Origin: JAJZVS01 sp963708095
GTDB taxonomy: Bacteria > Pseudomonadota > Alphaproteobacteria > Acetobacterales > Acetobacteraceae
DNA length: 64,000 nt
Direction: 5' to 3'
Assembly: GCA_963708095.1 (NCBI GenBank)
Contig: OY970182.1
Location: 2,046,001-2,110,000, forward strand
Part shown: in pieces, positions 8,332 through 16,576 of the stretch
How the letters are laid out: every line of letters starts with the position of its first letter
Position numbering within the stretch: the stretch's first letter is position 1
Program-made: the position numbers and the translations under genes
The notes under the pieces: generated by a model
The model's input: only the letters and a program-made list of their open reading frames with translations
Databases searched by the model: none
What the model was told of the DNA's origin: nothing

Positions 8332-9600
8332 ATGAACGACAACGAACTCCACGCAGCGACCGCCGCCGCCATCGCCGGGCAGGTGAGCGCCTTTTACGAA
8401 CGTCATCCCTACCCGCCTCCGGTGGACGACCTGCAAACCTACCGCCAGCTCTGGGACGACCAGCGCCGACGCGCCGACTCCCATCTGTTCTGGCCGGCCG
8501 AGCCCTATCGCGACGACCGCAGCATATTGGTGGCCGGCTGCGGCACCACCCAGGCTGCCCACTATGCGCTGCGCTGGCCCCGCGCCCAGGTCATCGGGAT
8601 CGACGTCAGCTCTAGAAGCATCGCGTTCACGCAAGGGCTGAAGCGCACGCACGCGCTCGCCAACCTCGAGGTGCGCCAGCTCCCGGTGGAGCGCGCCGCC
8701 GAACTCCGCCAAAGCTTCGAGCATGTGGTCTGCACCGGCGTGCTGCACCACCTGCCCAACCCCGATGCCGGGCTACGGGCCCTGCGTGACGTGCTCACGC
8801 CGACCGGCGCCATCAATGTGATGGTGTACGCACCCTATGGCCGCGCCGGCATCTATATGCTGCAGCACTACTGTCGGCGCCTGGGCATCGGCACGACAGC
8901 GCCGGAGATCCGCGACCTGGCTGCGAGCCTCAAGGCGCTCCCGCCGGACCATCCCCTTGCGCCCCTGCTGCGCAACTCGCCCGATTTCACGGACCTGGCT
9001 GGGCTGGCCGATGCGCTGCTGCATCCACAGGACCGATCGTACTCGGTCCCGCAACTGCTGGACTTCCTCGGCCGCGCCGGCCTGGCATTCGGGCGCTGGG
9101 TGCGTCAGGCGCCTTACCTGCCCTGGTGTGGCGCGCTGGCGTCCACGCCTCACCAATCCAGGCTGGTTGGGCTGACGGCCGAAGCGCAATACGCCGCTGT
9201 CGAGCTGTTTCGCGGGACAATGGTCCGCCACGGCGTGGTGGCTTACCGGAAGGACCGACCAGCCCAGGGCGCGTCCGTCGATTTCGAAGGCGAGGCCTGG
9301 CTCGGCTACACGCCCATTCGACTGCCCGATACGCTCGCCGTGCGGGAGCGGCTGCCGCCGGGAGCGGCGGCGATTCTGATCAATCGCAATCACACCTATA
9401 CCGACCTCTATCTGCCCATCAACGCGCGGCAGGAGCGGCTGCTGGCCGCCATCGATGGGAAACGTACCATCGCGGAGGTCTGCGGCGTGCGGGGCGATCA
9501 AAGCCTCGCGCGCGCCTTCTTCCAGCAGCTTTGGCGATGGGACCACGTCGTGTTCGATACTTCGCGGGTATCGGCGCAGGGCCCTGCCCCGAAGGATTGA
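8332..9600 (+). CDS. Class I SAM-dependent methyltransferase with C-terminal winged-helix-like tail
   Basis: 422 residues. The N-terminus has FYERHPYPPPVDD, a motif common in a group of bacterial methyltransferases. It is followed by the SAM-binding loop ILVAGCGTTQAA (motif I), an acidic end of strand 2 (GIDVSS), and VCTGVLHHLPNP (motif IV/post-motif). After the Rossmann part (to about residue 215) comes a region with no motif I know. The last ~50 residues (LPINARQERLLAAIDGKRTIAEV) resemble the small helical domain seen in PqqD-like or peptide-maturation proteins. The substrate is unknown. The ATG at 8332 was chosen over in-frame ATGs further up, because HPYPP lies at the expected distance from it. 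Single gene. Confidence 0.82.
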   Translation: MNDNELHAATAAAIAGQVSAFYERHPYPPPVDDLQTYRQLWDDQRRRADSHLFWPAEPYRDDRSILVAGCGTTQAAHYALRWPRAQVIGIDVSSRSIAFTQGLKRTHALANLEVRQLPVERAAELRQSFEHVVCTGVLHHLPNPDAGLRALRDVLTPTGAINVMVYAPYGRAGIYMLQHYCRRLGIGTTAPEIRDLAASLKALPPDHPLAPLLRNSPDFTDLAGLADALLHPQDRSYSVPQLLDFLGRAGLAFGRWVRQAPYLPWCGALASTPHQSRLVGLTAEAQYAAVELFRGTMVRHGVVAYRKDRPAQGASVDFEGEAWLGYTPIRLPDTLAVRERLPPGAAAILINRNHTYTDLYLPINARQERLLAAIDGKRTIAEVCGVRGDQSLARAFFQQLWRWDHVVFDTSRVSAQGPAPKD

Positions 9601-10217
9601 GACGGCGACTTCGAAGCTGATGAGGCCGGGTTCGCCGCACGGTCTGTTCAAAAGACACGCGCCGATACGGTGCTGCAAATACTCAGCGCCAGTCAGGGCG
9701 CGGTGATCTTCCACGCATGGCAAGCCGGTAAAGGCTCTGTATATCGGGCCACTGCGTCCCGCGCCGTAGTGGCAGGCCGCCGATAAAGCACCAAGGTCCG
9801 GATCCCACCCGCGGCAGAGATTTGAGCAGCTACCTCCGTATTCGGGCGAGTGTCTGCTTTCGAATAACGGCCAGGTGGCCTGGAGCGGCCGCAGTGGGCG
9901 CAGAGCGGTCATCAAACCGAGGACGGACAAGATCGACCTTGGGTCAATTGCGGTCAGCGGTTCGCCAATCGCGGCGCGTCCGTTCCCTACTCCAGGCAGA
10001 CAGCCAAACGAAGAGCCACCAGACCGGACATGGAACATGAAGGAAAGGCTACCGCGAGCCGTCCCCCCTCCTCCCGCAGCAGTCTGGGCTGTTCGTGCGC
10101 CTCATCGCTGAAGCGATGCCCCCACCGGTCAGGTAGTACCCCACCCGGAACATGAACGAAACCCCAACCCGAACGGTACCCTTCGCCCCCTCCCGTCGCG
10201 AAGGGCACTCACCCCCC
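9601..10217. other. Non-coding stretch of ~617 bp
   Basis: No frame here reads like a protein on either strand, and codon-position bias is weaker than in neighbouring genes. Visible items are a perfect small stem-loop at 10103-10118 (CATCGC / GCGATG, 4-nt loop) and two short direct copies of GGAACATGAA at 10031 and 10148. It may be the remains of a lost gene. No tRNA or IS end was recognised. Confidence 0.5.
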
Positions 10218-11012
10218 CTACGGCAGCAACCGCGCCCGCCCCGCAACCTCCCCCGCCGCGTCCACCACCGCCTCCACCGCGAGCCGAGGCAACCGCCGCA
10301 GCAGCCCCGGCGGCCGAGGCCGGAACACCCGCGCCCGCGCCTTCTCCCCGCCCAGATCCCGCACCAGCCCGTCCACATCCGCCAGCCCGTCGATCAGCCC
10401 CACCGCCACCGCCTGCTCGCCCAGCATGAAGCTGCCGTCGAACAGCGCCGCATCGTCCGCCGGCAGCCGCCCCGCCCGCCGCTCCCGCACCCAGGATTTG
10501 AACCGCGTGTGCAGCGCATCCAGCAGCGTTTGCGTGAACGCCACGTCGTCGGCCTGCTCCGGCAGGAACGGATCAAGCCGCGCCTTGTGTGCCCCCGCCG
10601 TATACAGCCGCCGCTCCACCCCGAGCCGCGCCAGCAGTTCCGGAAACCCGAACCCGCCGCCGCGCACGCCGATCGATCCCACGATGCTCATCGGGTTGGC
10701 ATGGATCCGGTCCGCCGCGCAGGCGATCCAATAGCCGCCGGAGGCGCCGACGTCGCCGATCACCGCATGCACCTCCGCCTTCGCCTTCTCGGCGCGCCTG
10801 CGGATCAGGGTGGCGATCAGGTCGGACTGCACCGGCGAGCCGCCCGGGCTGTCGATGTCCAGGATCACCGGGCCGCCATGCGCGGCGGCGAACGCCTTGT
10901 CGATCAGCGGCCCCATCGCGCGCAGGTTCACCTGGCCCATCCGCGGCGCGATCATTCCGTGCAGCTCGATCACCGGGATGCGCGGCCCGCGCCAGAACAG
11001 CAGCCCGGTCAT
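10218..11012 (-). CDS. S49-family peptidase (SppA/SohB-like, short form)
   Basis: 264 residues, the length of single-domain SppA or SohB enzymes, which cleave leftover signal peptides or membrane proteins. It has VILDIDSPGGSPVQS, then DVGASGGYWIACAADRI with the nucleophile Ser91, and TAGAHKARLDPF with the general base Lys143: the Ser/Lys dyad is complete. There is no clear N-terminal transmembrane helix, only a weakly hydrophobic start (LLFW), so it may be a peripheral or cytoplasmic form. The start codon overlaps the stop of the upstream amine oxidase by 4 bases (ATGA), so the two are translated together. Confidence 0.9.
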   Translation of the reverse strand: MTGLLFWRGPRIPVIELHGMIAPRMGQVNLRAMGPLIDKAFAAAHGGPVILDIDSPGGSPVQSDLIATLIRRRAEKAKAEVHAVIGDVGASGGYWIACAADRIHANPMSIVGSIGVRGGGFGFPELLARLGVERRLYTAGAHKARLDPFLPEQADDVAFTQTLLDALHTRFKSWVRERRAGRLPADDAALFDGSFMLGEQAVAVGLIDGLADVDGLVRDLGGEKARARVFRPRPPGLLRRLPRLAVEAVVDAAGEVAGRARLLP

Positions 11013-12298
11013 GCCCGCACCGCCCGCAGCGCGTGGCCCGCCGCGGCCTGGCCGCTGAGCCAGGCGCCGGCCAAGGTCCCGGCCAGCCCGTCGTGGCAGG
11101 CCTCCCCGGCGAAACTCAGCCGTCCGCCGGCCAGCGGCTCGCCCAGCCGCGCCCGCGCGTCCGCCCGGCCGGGGACGGCGTAGGAATAGGCGCCGCCGAT
11201 CAGCGGATCGGCGTCCCAATGGGTGACCAGCAGCGCGCCGCCGGCGAACAGCCGATCGACCCGGCCGCCGAACATCCGCCGCAGCTCGCCCAGCGCGAAA
11301 TCGGCGGCCGCCGCTTCCCCCGCGCGCGCCAGCTCCCAGGCCGGGGTGCCGCCAATCCAGCCCTGCACGTAGTCGCGCCCGAACGGCCAGCACTGGAACA
11401 CCATGAAGGGCTCGCCGGAGCGTGCGATCTGGCGATCGAGCGAACAATGCCCCGGCAGGTCCAGCCGGTCGGGTCCTGTCGCGCGCAGTGCCACCTTCAT
11501 CGCCAGCCCCATGGGAAGGGCGTCGACGCACGCGGCCACCGCCACCGGCAGCGGCGGGTCGAAGCCGATCGCCCCGGCGGCGAGCACACCGGTGGAGACG
11601 GTGACGATCGCCGCCCCGGCGCGCACCGTACCGGACGGCGTCTCCACCGCGACCGCACCGCCCGGGCCATCCCAGCGCAGGCGGATGGCCGGGGTATGCA
11701 GCCTTATGTCGAGCCCGCTGCCCAGCCGGCGGGCGACGAAGGCGCCGATGCCGCCCTCCGGCACCAGGTTGCTCCCGCTGAGCTGGTTGCGGTGCCAGTC
11801 GCGCAGGCTGAACCGGTCGGCATCGACGGCGCAGATGACGGGGCCTTCCCAGGCCTCCACCGTCAGCGCCCAGGGGTCGTCGGGCAGGCTCCGGGCGACC
11901 GTGGCGAGCGGCCGGTCGGCCTCTCCGGGAGCGAGCAGCGAGGCGGCCGCGGCGGCGAACCGGTCCCAGGCGCCGTCGTAGTCGGCACGTTCGGCGTCGG
12001 TGGCCGGGCGGGAGCCGAGCCGGGTGCATTCCTGGCGGTGCTTGTCGGAACGCAGCAGGGTTTCGCCGGCGGCCCGGGCAATGGGCACCAGCGGGTTCTG
12101 TTCGGCGCTGTGCAGCCAGACCGCCCCCATGTCGAACCACACACCGCCGAGCTCCGGAGGATGGAGTGTATGGGCGCGCCCGCCGATCCGCCCGGCGGCT
12201 TCGAGTACCAGCACGCGCGCCCCGGCCCGGCGCAGCGTCGTCGCAGCGCCCAGGCCGGCGAGGCCGGCGCCGATCACGACGACATCGAGTTCGTTCAT
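11009..12298 (-). CDS. Flavin-containing amine oxidase family protein
   Basis: 429 residues from MNELDVVVIGAGLAGLGAA, a Rossmann GxGxxG FAD site with the dinucleotide-binding end at EAAGRIGGRA, the classic amino-oxidase fingerprint. A central region supplies NLVPEGGIGAF, and the C-terminus has RLSFAGEACHDGLAGTLAGAWLSG, which closes over the FAD. Enzymes of this family oxidise polyamines, monoamines or amino acids; the substrate is not predictable here. There is no export signal. It heads a two-gene operon with the S49 peptidase (4-base overlap). The frame continues upstream, but MNELDVV is the only start placing the GxGxxG at the N-terminus. Confidence 0.88.
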   Translation of the reverse strand: MNELDVVVIGAGLAGLGAATTLRRAGARVLVLEAAGRIGGRAHTLHPPELGGVWFDMGAVWLHSAEQNPLVPIARAAGETLLRSDKHRQECTRLGSRPATDAERADYDGAWDRFAAAAASLLAPGEADRPLATVARSLPDDPWALTVEAWEGPVICAVDADRFSLRDWHRNQLSGSNLVPEGGIGAFVARRLGSGLDIRLHTPAIRLRWDGPGGAVAVETPSGTVRAGAAIVTVSTGVLAAGAIGFDPPLPVAVAACVDALPMGLAMKVALRATGPDRLDLPGHCSLDRQIARSGEPFMVFQCWPFGRDYVQGWIGGTPAWELARAGEAAAADFALGELRRMFGGRVDRLFAGGALLVTHWDADPLIGGAYSYAVPGRADARARLGEPLAGGRLSFAGEACHDGLAGTLAGAWLSGQAAAGHALRAVRA

Positions 12299-12625
12299 CG
12301 CAGCCCCTTTTCCGGCGGCATCCTGACCGCGCGGCGGAGGTCCTGGCAAGCGATCGCCGCGCCTGGTGCGCCAAAGCCCCGGCGCCCCGCATGAGATCGA
12401 AGAGCCGGGGGCAAGCCGCCTGCCGGACACGGCTGCCCGAGGATTGGCGCGTCCGGCGCGTGGATGCGCGGGTGATCACCCCAAATCACGAAAACACTAT
12501 TAATGAGTCTGAATATTATTTTTAAACGTTGTCACGCAGTCCATGATCAGTCATATCACGTGTCACACGTAAAGCGACACATCAGGCGCACATATGGGTG
12601 GTCGCTTACTCACTGGAGACCAAAA
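12299..12625. promoter_or_regulatory. Divergent intergenic region with an AT-rich island
   Basis: This 327-bp gap separates the amine oxidase (minus) from a PEP-CTERM gene (plus). Bases 12480-12600 are far more AT-rich than the surroundings. TTGTCA at 12529 with an ATATC-type hexamer 17-18 bp on is a possible -35/-10 pair. GTGTC...GACAC at 12561-12581 is a short interrupted dyad that could be an operator. CTGGAGA precedes the PEP-CTERM start. No sigma-54 element was found. Confidence 0.4.
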
Positions 12626-13414
12626 ATGAGACCGATTACTAAATTTGCCATTGCACTGGCACTGTCGGCCCCGCTGGTGGGGTTGGGAAGCCACGGCGCT
12701 CAGGCGACCGCGGGCACGTTCGACGGCTCGTTCACAAATCCGGCGTCGTCGCAAACCGATACCGCCGAGGCCGTGTTCAGCGTCTCGGGTCAGGAGCTGA
12801 CGCTCGTCCTGACCAACACCTCGACGTTCGGCCAGTATCAAAACCCGGATGTGCTGAGCGGCGTGTTTTTTTCCATCAGCGGAAACCCCACGCTCACGGG
12901 CGTTTCCGCGACCGCATCAGGTCTGGTCGACCCCTCGACGGAGGATCCGCAGAACGTCAACAAGCACTGGGCATTCCAGCACTCTGCCAGCGGCTTCTCC
13001 GGGGGCGATACTGCGCTGCAGCAGACGCAGTACGGCGTGGGGGCCGCAGGATACAGTTCGCTCGACCCGAACTTCGGCAAATCCGGCTTCGGGTCGGGAA
13101 AAGCGGGCAACACGCAGGGGCTTGATTATTCCATTGTCGGTCCGGATTTCAGCGGCATAAACGGCAACGGCGCGGGAACCCTGATCGAAGACTCCGTCAC
13201 GTTCCTGTTCAGCGGGCTGCCCCAGCCGTTCAGCCTCTCGGACATCAGCAATGTCGTGTTCGCTTATGGCACAGCCCCGGATTATACCGTGGCGGCCAGT
13301 GGCACGACGGGATCCAGCTCGGGCGGCACGGCGGTGCCCGAACCCGCCAGCCTCGCCCTGCTGGTGCCGGGCCTGATCGCTCTCGGCCTGTTCCGTCGGC
13401 GCGCAGCGGCGTAG
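12626..13414 (+). CDS. PEP-CTERM exosortase-dependent surface protein
   Basis: 262 residues. The signal peptide MRPITKFAIALALSAPLVG ends near GAQATAG. A beta-rich ectodomain follows, with SGQELTLVLTNTS and DVLSGVFFSISG, wording I associate with the exosortase-dependent XDD4-type surface proteins (recalled, not searched). The C-terminal tag is complete: AVPEPASLALLVPGLIALGLFRRRAA. Expected fate is export, exosortase processing at PEP and surface display. The ATG follows GGAGACCAAAA. It is monocistronic and closed by a strong hairpin. Together with the gene at 2357 it makes two PEP-CTERM substrates within 11 kb, with no exosortase between them. Confidence 0.88.
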   Translation: MRPITKFAIALALSAPLVGLGSHGAQATAGTFDGSFTNPASSQTDTAEAVFSVSGQELTLVLTNTSTFGQYQNPDVLSGVFFSISGNPTLTGVSATASGLVDPSTEDPQNVNKHWAFQHSASGFSGGDTALQQTQYGVGAAGYSSLDPNFGKSGFGSGKAGNTQGLDYSIVGPDFSGINGNGAGTLIEDSVTFLFSGLPQPFSLSDISNVVFAYGTAPDYTVAASGTTGSSSGGTAVPEPASLALLVPGLIALGLFRRRAAA

Positions 13415-13434
13415 CCCGCGTTCGCGCCGTACTG

Positions 13435-13467
13435 CATCCGCCGCCCCCGCCCGGGGGTAGGCGGATG
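13435..13467. terminator. Strong GC hairpin between convergent genes
   Basis: CATCCGCC pairs with GGCGGATG, and CCCCC pairs with GGGGG inside it around a short loop. It sits 20 bp past the PEP-CTERM stop and before the convergent CBS gene. No T-run. Confidence 0.6.
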
Positions 13468-13530
13468 GGCGTCACACGGCGAGAGCCCTGGCTGGCCCGG
13501 GATCTCCGGCCCGGCGCCCCGCGCGAAGCG

Positions 13531-13590
13531 TCCGGCCCCGAGCGGTCCGGGTTAGAGCGGTCCGGGTCAGGGCGGCCCGGGTCAAGGCGG
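13531..13590 (+). repeat. 15-bp tandem repeat, four units
   Basis: Four head-to-tail units of the form TCCGGGTYAGRGCGG: 13531-13545, 13546-13560, 13561-13575 and 13576-13590. The first is the most diverged. The array runs into the last codons of the CBS-BON gene on the other strand, so its reverse complement encodes the final residues of that protein. Confidence 0.88.
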
Positions 13591-14304
13591 CGGGGCGCGC
13601 AACCAGCCCGGCCGGTCCATTGGGTCGGGGGCATGTCGGATCGACATCTCGTCCTCCACCACCCGCACCCCCGGGGTGCTCTCCGCCGCCGCGATCACCG
13701 CCTGGCGCTGCGCCGCCGACCGGGCGCTGCCTGACAGACGCACGACCCCGTCGCGCACCAGCACGGCGATCTCGCCCGGCGACGGCGCCCAAGGCTGGGC
13801 GCGCAGCTCCGCCAGCAGCGCTTCCCGGATCCGCCGATCGTCGCTGCCCACCGGCGGCCCGAGCCGCAGCGCCAGCGCCCGTAGGAGGTCGGCGCGGGCC
13901 ACGATGCCCACCAGCCGGCCGTCGCGCAGCACCGGCAGCCGCTTGACCCGATGCCGTTCCATCAAGGTCGCCACGTCCTCCACCGCCGCATCCTCCGCCA
14001 CCGTCACCACGGGCGCGCTCATCACCTCGCCGGCGGCGCGTCCATGGGTCCGGGCGTAGGAGTCCGCCTCCCGATCCGAGAACCCCTGCATCAGCATCAG
14101 CAGCCAGCGCGGGCGAGAAGGAACGGTGCCGAGCTCCGGGCGGCGCAACAGGTCGCCCTCGCTCACGATCCCGACCACGCTGTCGCCATCGACCACCGGC
14201 ACCGCGCTGATCCTGTGCCGCAGCATGACCTGCACCAGCTCGGAAAGCGGCGTGTCCGGGCGCACGGTGATCACGTCCGGCGTCATGATGTCGCGGGCTT
14301 GCAT
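13582..14304 (-). CDS. CBS-pair and BON domain protein
   Basis: 240 residues. Two CBS motifs (about 7-60, starting ARDIMTPDVITVRPDTPL, and 92-145, starting EVMSAPVVTVAEDA) form one Bateman module, which usually binds adenine nucleotides. A BON domain follows (about 155-225, LVRDGVVRLSGSARSAAQRQAV), thought to contact membranes or phospholipids. This pairing is common in proteobacterial stress proteins whose exact role is unknown. GGGAGAACACATCT precedes the ATG. It lies 116 bp downstream of ftsH on the same strand, and near a ClC channel that also has a CBS module, which suggests a shared energy- or ion-sensing role. The 3' end overlaps a 15-bp repeat array. Confidence 0.9.
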   Translation of the reverse strand: MQARDIMTPDVITVRPDTPLSELVQVMLRHRISAVPVVDGDSVVGIVSEGDLLRRPELGTVPSRPRWLLMLMQGFSDREADSYARTHGRAAGEVMSAPVVTVAEDAAVEDVATLMERHRVKRLPVLRDGRLVGIVARADLLRALALRLGPPVGSDDRRIREALLAELRAQPWAPSPGEIAVLVRDGVVRLSGSARSAAQRQAVIAAAESTPGVRVVEDEMSIRHAPDPMDRPGWLRAPPP

Positions 14305-14420
14305 AGATGTGTTCTCCCAGTCAGAGATTGCAACAGGAACCGGACCGACGCGTGAAAGCCCGCGAAAATTGCGGGATTTTGGCCGGCTTCAGTGGCTGGC
14401 TTGTATCCATTTGCTCATCG

Positions 14421-16292
14421 TCAGGCGAGGTGCGACAGGGCGGCGGCCTCGGGCGGGGCCGGCACGGCGGGCGGCGGCGGGGCGCGCACCGCGCGGGCAA
14501 GGGCGTCCAGCTCCGGTCCGGCCAGTGTCTCGTGCGTCAACAAGGTTGCCGCGCCCTGACGGAGCAGCGCGAGGTTCGCCTCCAGCACCGCACGGGCAAG
14601 CAGGAAGGCGCGCTCGATCAGCGTCCGCACCGCGACGTCGATCGCCGCCGCGGTGGTGTCGCTGTAGCGCCGCGGCTCCCACGCCAGCCCGCCCGGCGCT
14701 TGCAGGAACTGCTGGCGCTGCGCCTCGTAGGCCACCTGGCCCAGCCCGGCGTCCATACCGAAGCGGGCGACCATGCCGCGGGCGATGTCGGTCGCCTTGA
14801 CAAGGTCGTCTTCCGCGCCGGTGGAAATTTCGTCGAAGATCACGCTCTCCGCCGCGCGACCGCCCAGCAGCACGGCCATGCGGTTCATGAGTTCGGTTCG
14901 CGTCATCAGGAACCTGTCCTCCAGCGGGCGCTGGATCGTATAGCCGAGCGCGCCGACGCCGCGCGGGATGATCGAGATTTTCTGCACCGGATCGACCCCC
15001 GGCAGCGCCATCGCCACCAGCGCGTGGCCGAGCTCGTGATGCGCCACCACCTTCCGCTCGTGCTTGTTGAGCAGGCGGGAGCGCTTCTCCAGCCCGGCGA
15101 TCACCCGTTCGATCGCCTGGGTGAAATCCTCCAAGGTCACCTCGGTGCCGTCGCGGCGGGTCGCGAGCAGGGCCGCCTCGTTCACCAGTCCGGCCAGGTC
15201 GGCGCCGGTAAAGCCCGGGGTCAGCGCCGCGATCTCCGTCACGTCGACGCCGGCGGCGAGGCGGATCTTCTTCAGGTGCACCGCCAGGATCTGCGCCCGA
15301 CCGGCCCGGTCCGGCCGGTCGACCAGCACCTGGCGGTCGAACCGCCCGGCACGCAGCAGCGCCGGATCGAGGATCTCGGGCCGGTTGGTGGCGCCCAGCA
15401 GCACAACACCGCTCGACGGGTCGAACCCGTCGAGCTCGGCGAGCAGCTGGTTCAGGGTCTGCTCCTTCTCGTCGTTGCCGCCCTGCAGCGCGCTGCCGCT
15501 GCGCATCCGCCCCAGCGCGTCGAGCTCGTCGATGAACACGATCGCCGGCGCCTGCTCGCGCGCCTTGGCAAACAGGTCGCGCACCCGGGCCGCGCCCACG
15601 CCCACGAACATTTCGACGAATTCCGAGCCTGAGATAGAGAAGAACGGCACCCCCGCCTCCCCGGCGACGGCGCGGGCGAGCAGGGTCTTGCCGGTGCCCG
15701 GCGGCCCCACCAGCAGGATGCCGCGCGGGATATGCGCGCCAAGGCGGCCGTAGCGTTCCGGGTCCTTCAGGAACGTCACGATCTCCTTCAGCTCGTCCTT
15801 CGCCTCATCAACGCCGGCGACGTCGGCGAAGGTCACCTTGACGTCGTTCTCGACATAGATGCGCGCCTTGCTCTGGCCCACGGCCATGAGCCCGCCGGCG
15901 CCGCCGGCCATCGGGCGGATCAGGAACATCCACAACAGGACGAAGCCCGCGGCCGGTACGACCCAGGCGAACAGGGTGGCAAGCGGGCCCGGTCCGGGTT
16001 CGCCGGAATAGGTCACGCCGGCTTTCGCCAGTTCTCCGGCCAGCCTTGGATCGACCCGGAAGGTGCTGAACCGGTCGGGCTTGCCGGAAGGCGGATGCAC
16101 GTAGGTGCCGGTAATCTCGTGATCGCCGATGACGAGGTCCTTCACCTGATGGCGGGCCACCAGGTCCTGGAACGCGCTGTACGGGATCTCCGTGCTGGGG
16201 GCGAGCGCGACCAGGTTCTGGATCAGGATCACCGCGAGCAGGGCGGCGACCACGTACCAGAAATGGATCTGATGCTCCTTGCGAACCTCCAT
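14421..16292 (-). CDS. ftsH: FtsH-type ATP-dependent zinc metalloprotease (accessory paralogue)
   Basis: 623 residues. Two transmembrane helices (about 11-30 and 104-127) bracket a small periplasmic domain. The AAA+ module has Walker A GPPGTGKT (196-203), Walker B IVFIDELD (251-258) and the second region of homology near DPALLRAGRFDRQ. The protease site is HELGH at 419-423, with the third zinc ligand expected in the DLVKATDIA segment. FtsH hexamers pull membrane and cytosolic substrates out and degrade them. Compared with housekeeping FtsH, the N-terminus lacks the usual MNNFGRN-like start and the C-terminal tail is Pro/Ala-rich, so this is probably a second copy. The ATG at 16292 was chosen because the first helix begins just after it. 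Divergent from the ClC gene. Confidence 0.93.
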   Translation of the reverse strand: MEVRKEHQIHFWYVVAALLAVILIQNLVALAPSTEIPYSAFQDLVARHQVKDLVIGDHEITGTYVHPPSGKPDRFSTFRVDPRLAGELAKAGVTYSGEPGPGPLATLFAWVVPAAGFVLLWMFLIRPMAGGAGGLMAVGQSKARIYVENDVKVTFADVAGVDEAKDELKEIVTFLKDPERYGRLGAHIPRGILLVGPPGTGKTLLARAVAGEAGVPFFSISGSEFVEMFVGVGAARVRDLFAKAREQAPAIVFIDELDALGRMRSGSALQGGNDEKEQTLNQLLAELDGFDPSSGVVLLGATNRPEILDPALLRAGRFDRQVLVDRPDRAGRAQILAVHLKKIRLAAGVDVTEIAALTPGFTGADLAGLVNEAALLATRRDGTEVTLEDFTQAIERVIAGLEKRSRLLNKHERKVVAHHELGHALVAMALPGVDPVQKISIIPRGVGALGYTIQRPLEDRFLMTRTELMNRMAVLLGGRAAESVIFDEISTGAEDDLVKATDIARGMVARFGMDAGLGQVAYEAQRQQFLQAPGGLAWEPRRYSDTTAAAIDVAVRTLIERAFLLARAVLEANLALLRQGAATLLTHETLAGPELDALARAVRAPPPPAVPAPPEAAALSHLA

Positions 16293-16505
16293 CGGCTCTA
16301 TCTCCCGACCCGCTCGCGACGATCGTATCTTCCGTCGCCGTGCGGCGCGCCGCAACCGGCGATCCGCGACGCCGCCCGTCATGGCAGGGCCGGGCGCCAG
16401 CTCCGCCGGCTTTCCATATGCCCGCGGCCGCGTCGGGCACGACTGAAATCGGAAGATCGCGCGGCAGTCCGCCCCGACGATCCTCCTGCCCGGAGCCATC
16501 GAGAC

Positions 16506-16533
16506 TGGCATAAACCTCGTGGCACGATATATA
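16506..16533 (+). promoter_or_regulatory. Possible sigma-70 promoter of the ClC gene
   Basis: TGGCAT (16506-16511) and TATATA (16528-16533) are 16 bp apart and about 44 bp before the ATG, in the only AT-rich patch of the divergent spacer. The -35 match is poor, so this is tentative. Confidence 0.35.
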
Positions 16534-16576
16534 TACGGCGCACCCAATCCCCCAACCTCCCCGAAAGGACCACGCC

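Noticed and set aside
10218..12479. A single 753-codon minus-strand frame covering the S49 peptidase and the amine oxidase region
   Set aside because: Only its last 264 codons are protein-like; upstream of 11012 it is the shadow of the amine oxidase gene.
14359..14380. CCCGC...GCGGG stem followed by ATTTT between ftsH and the CBS gene
   Set aside because: The T-run is on the plus strand, where no gene ends; on the minus strand it is a weak 5-bp stem, so not listed as a terminator.
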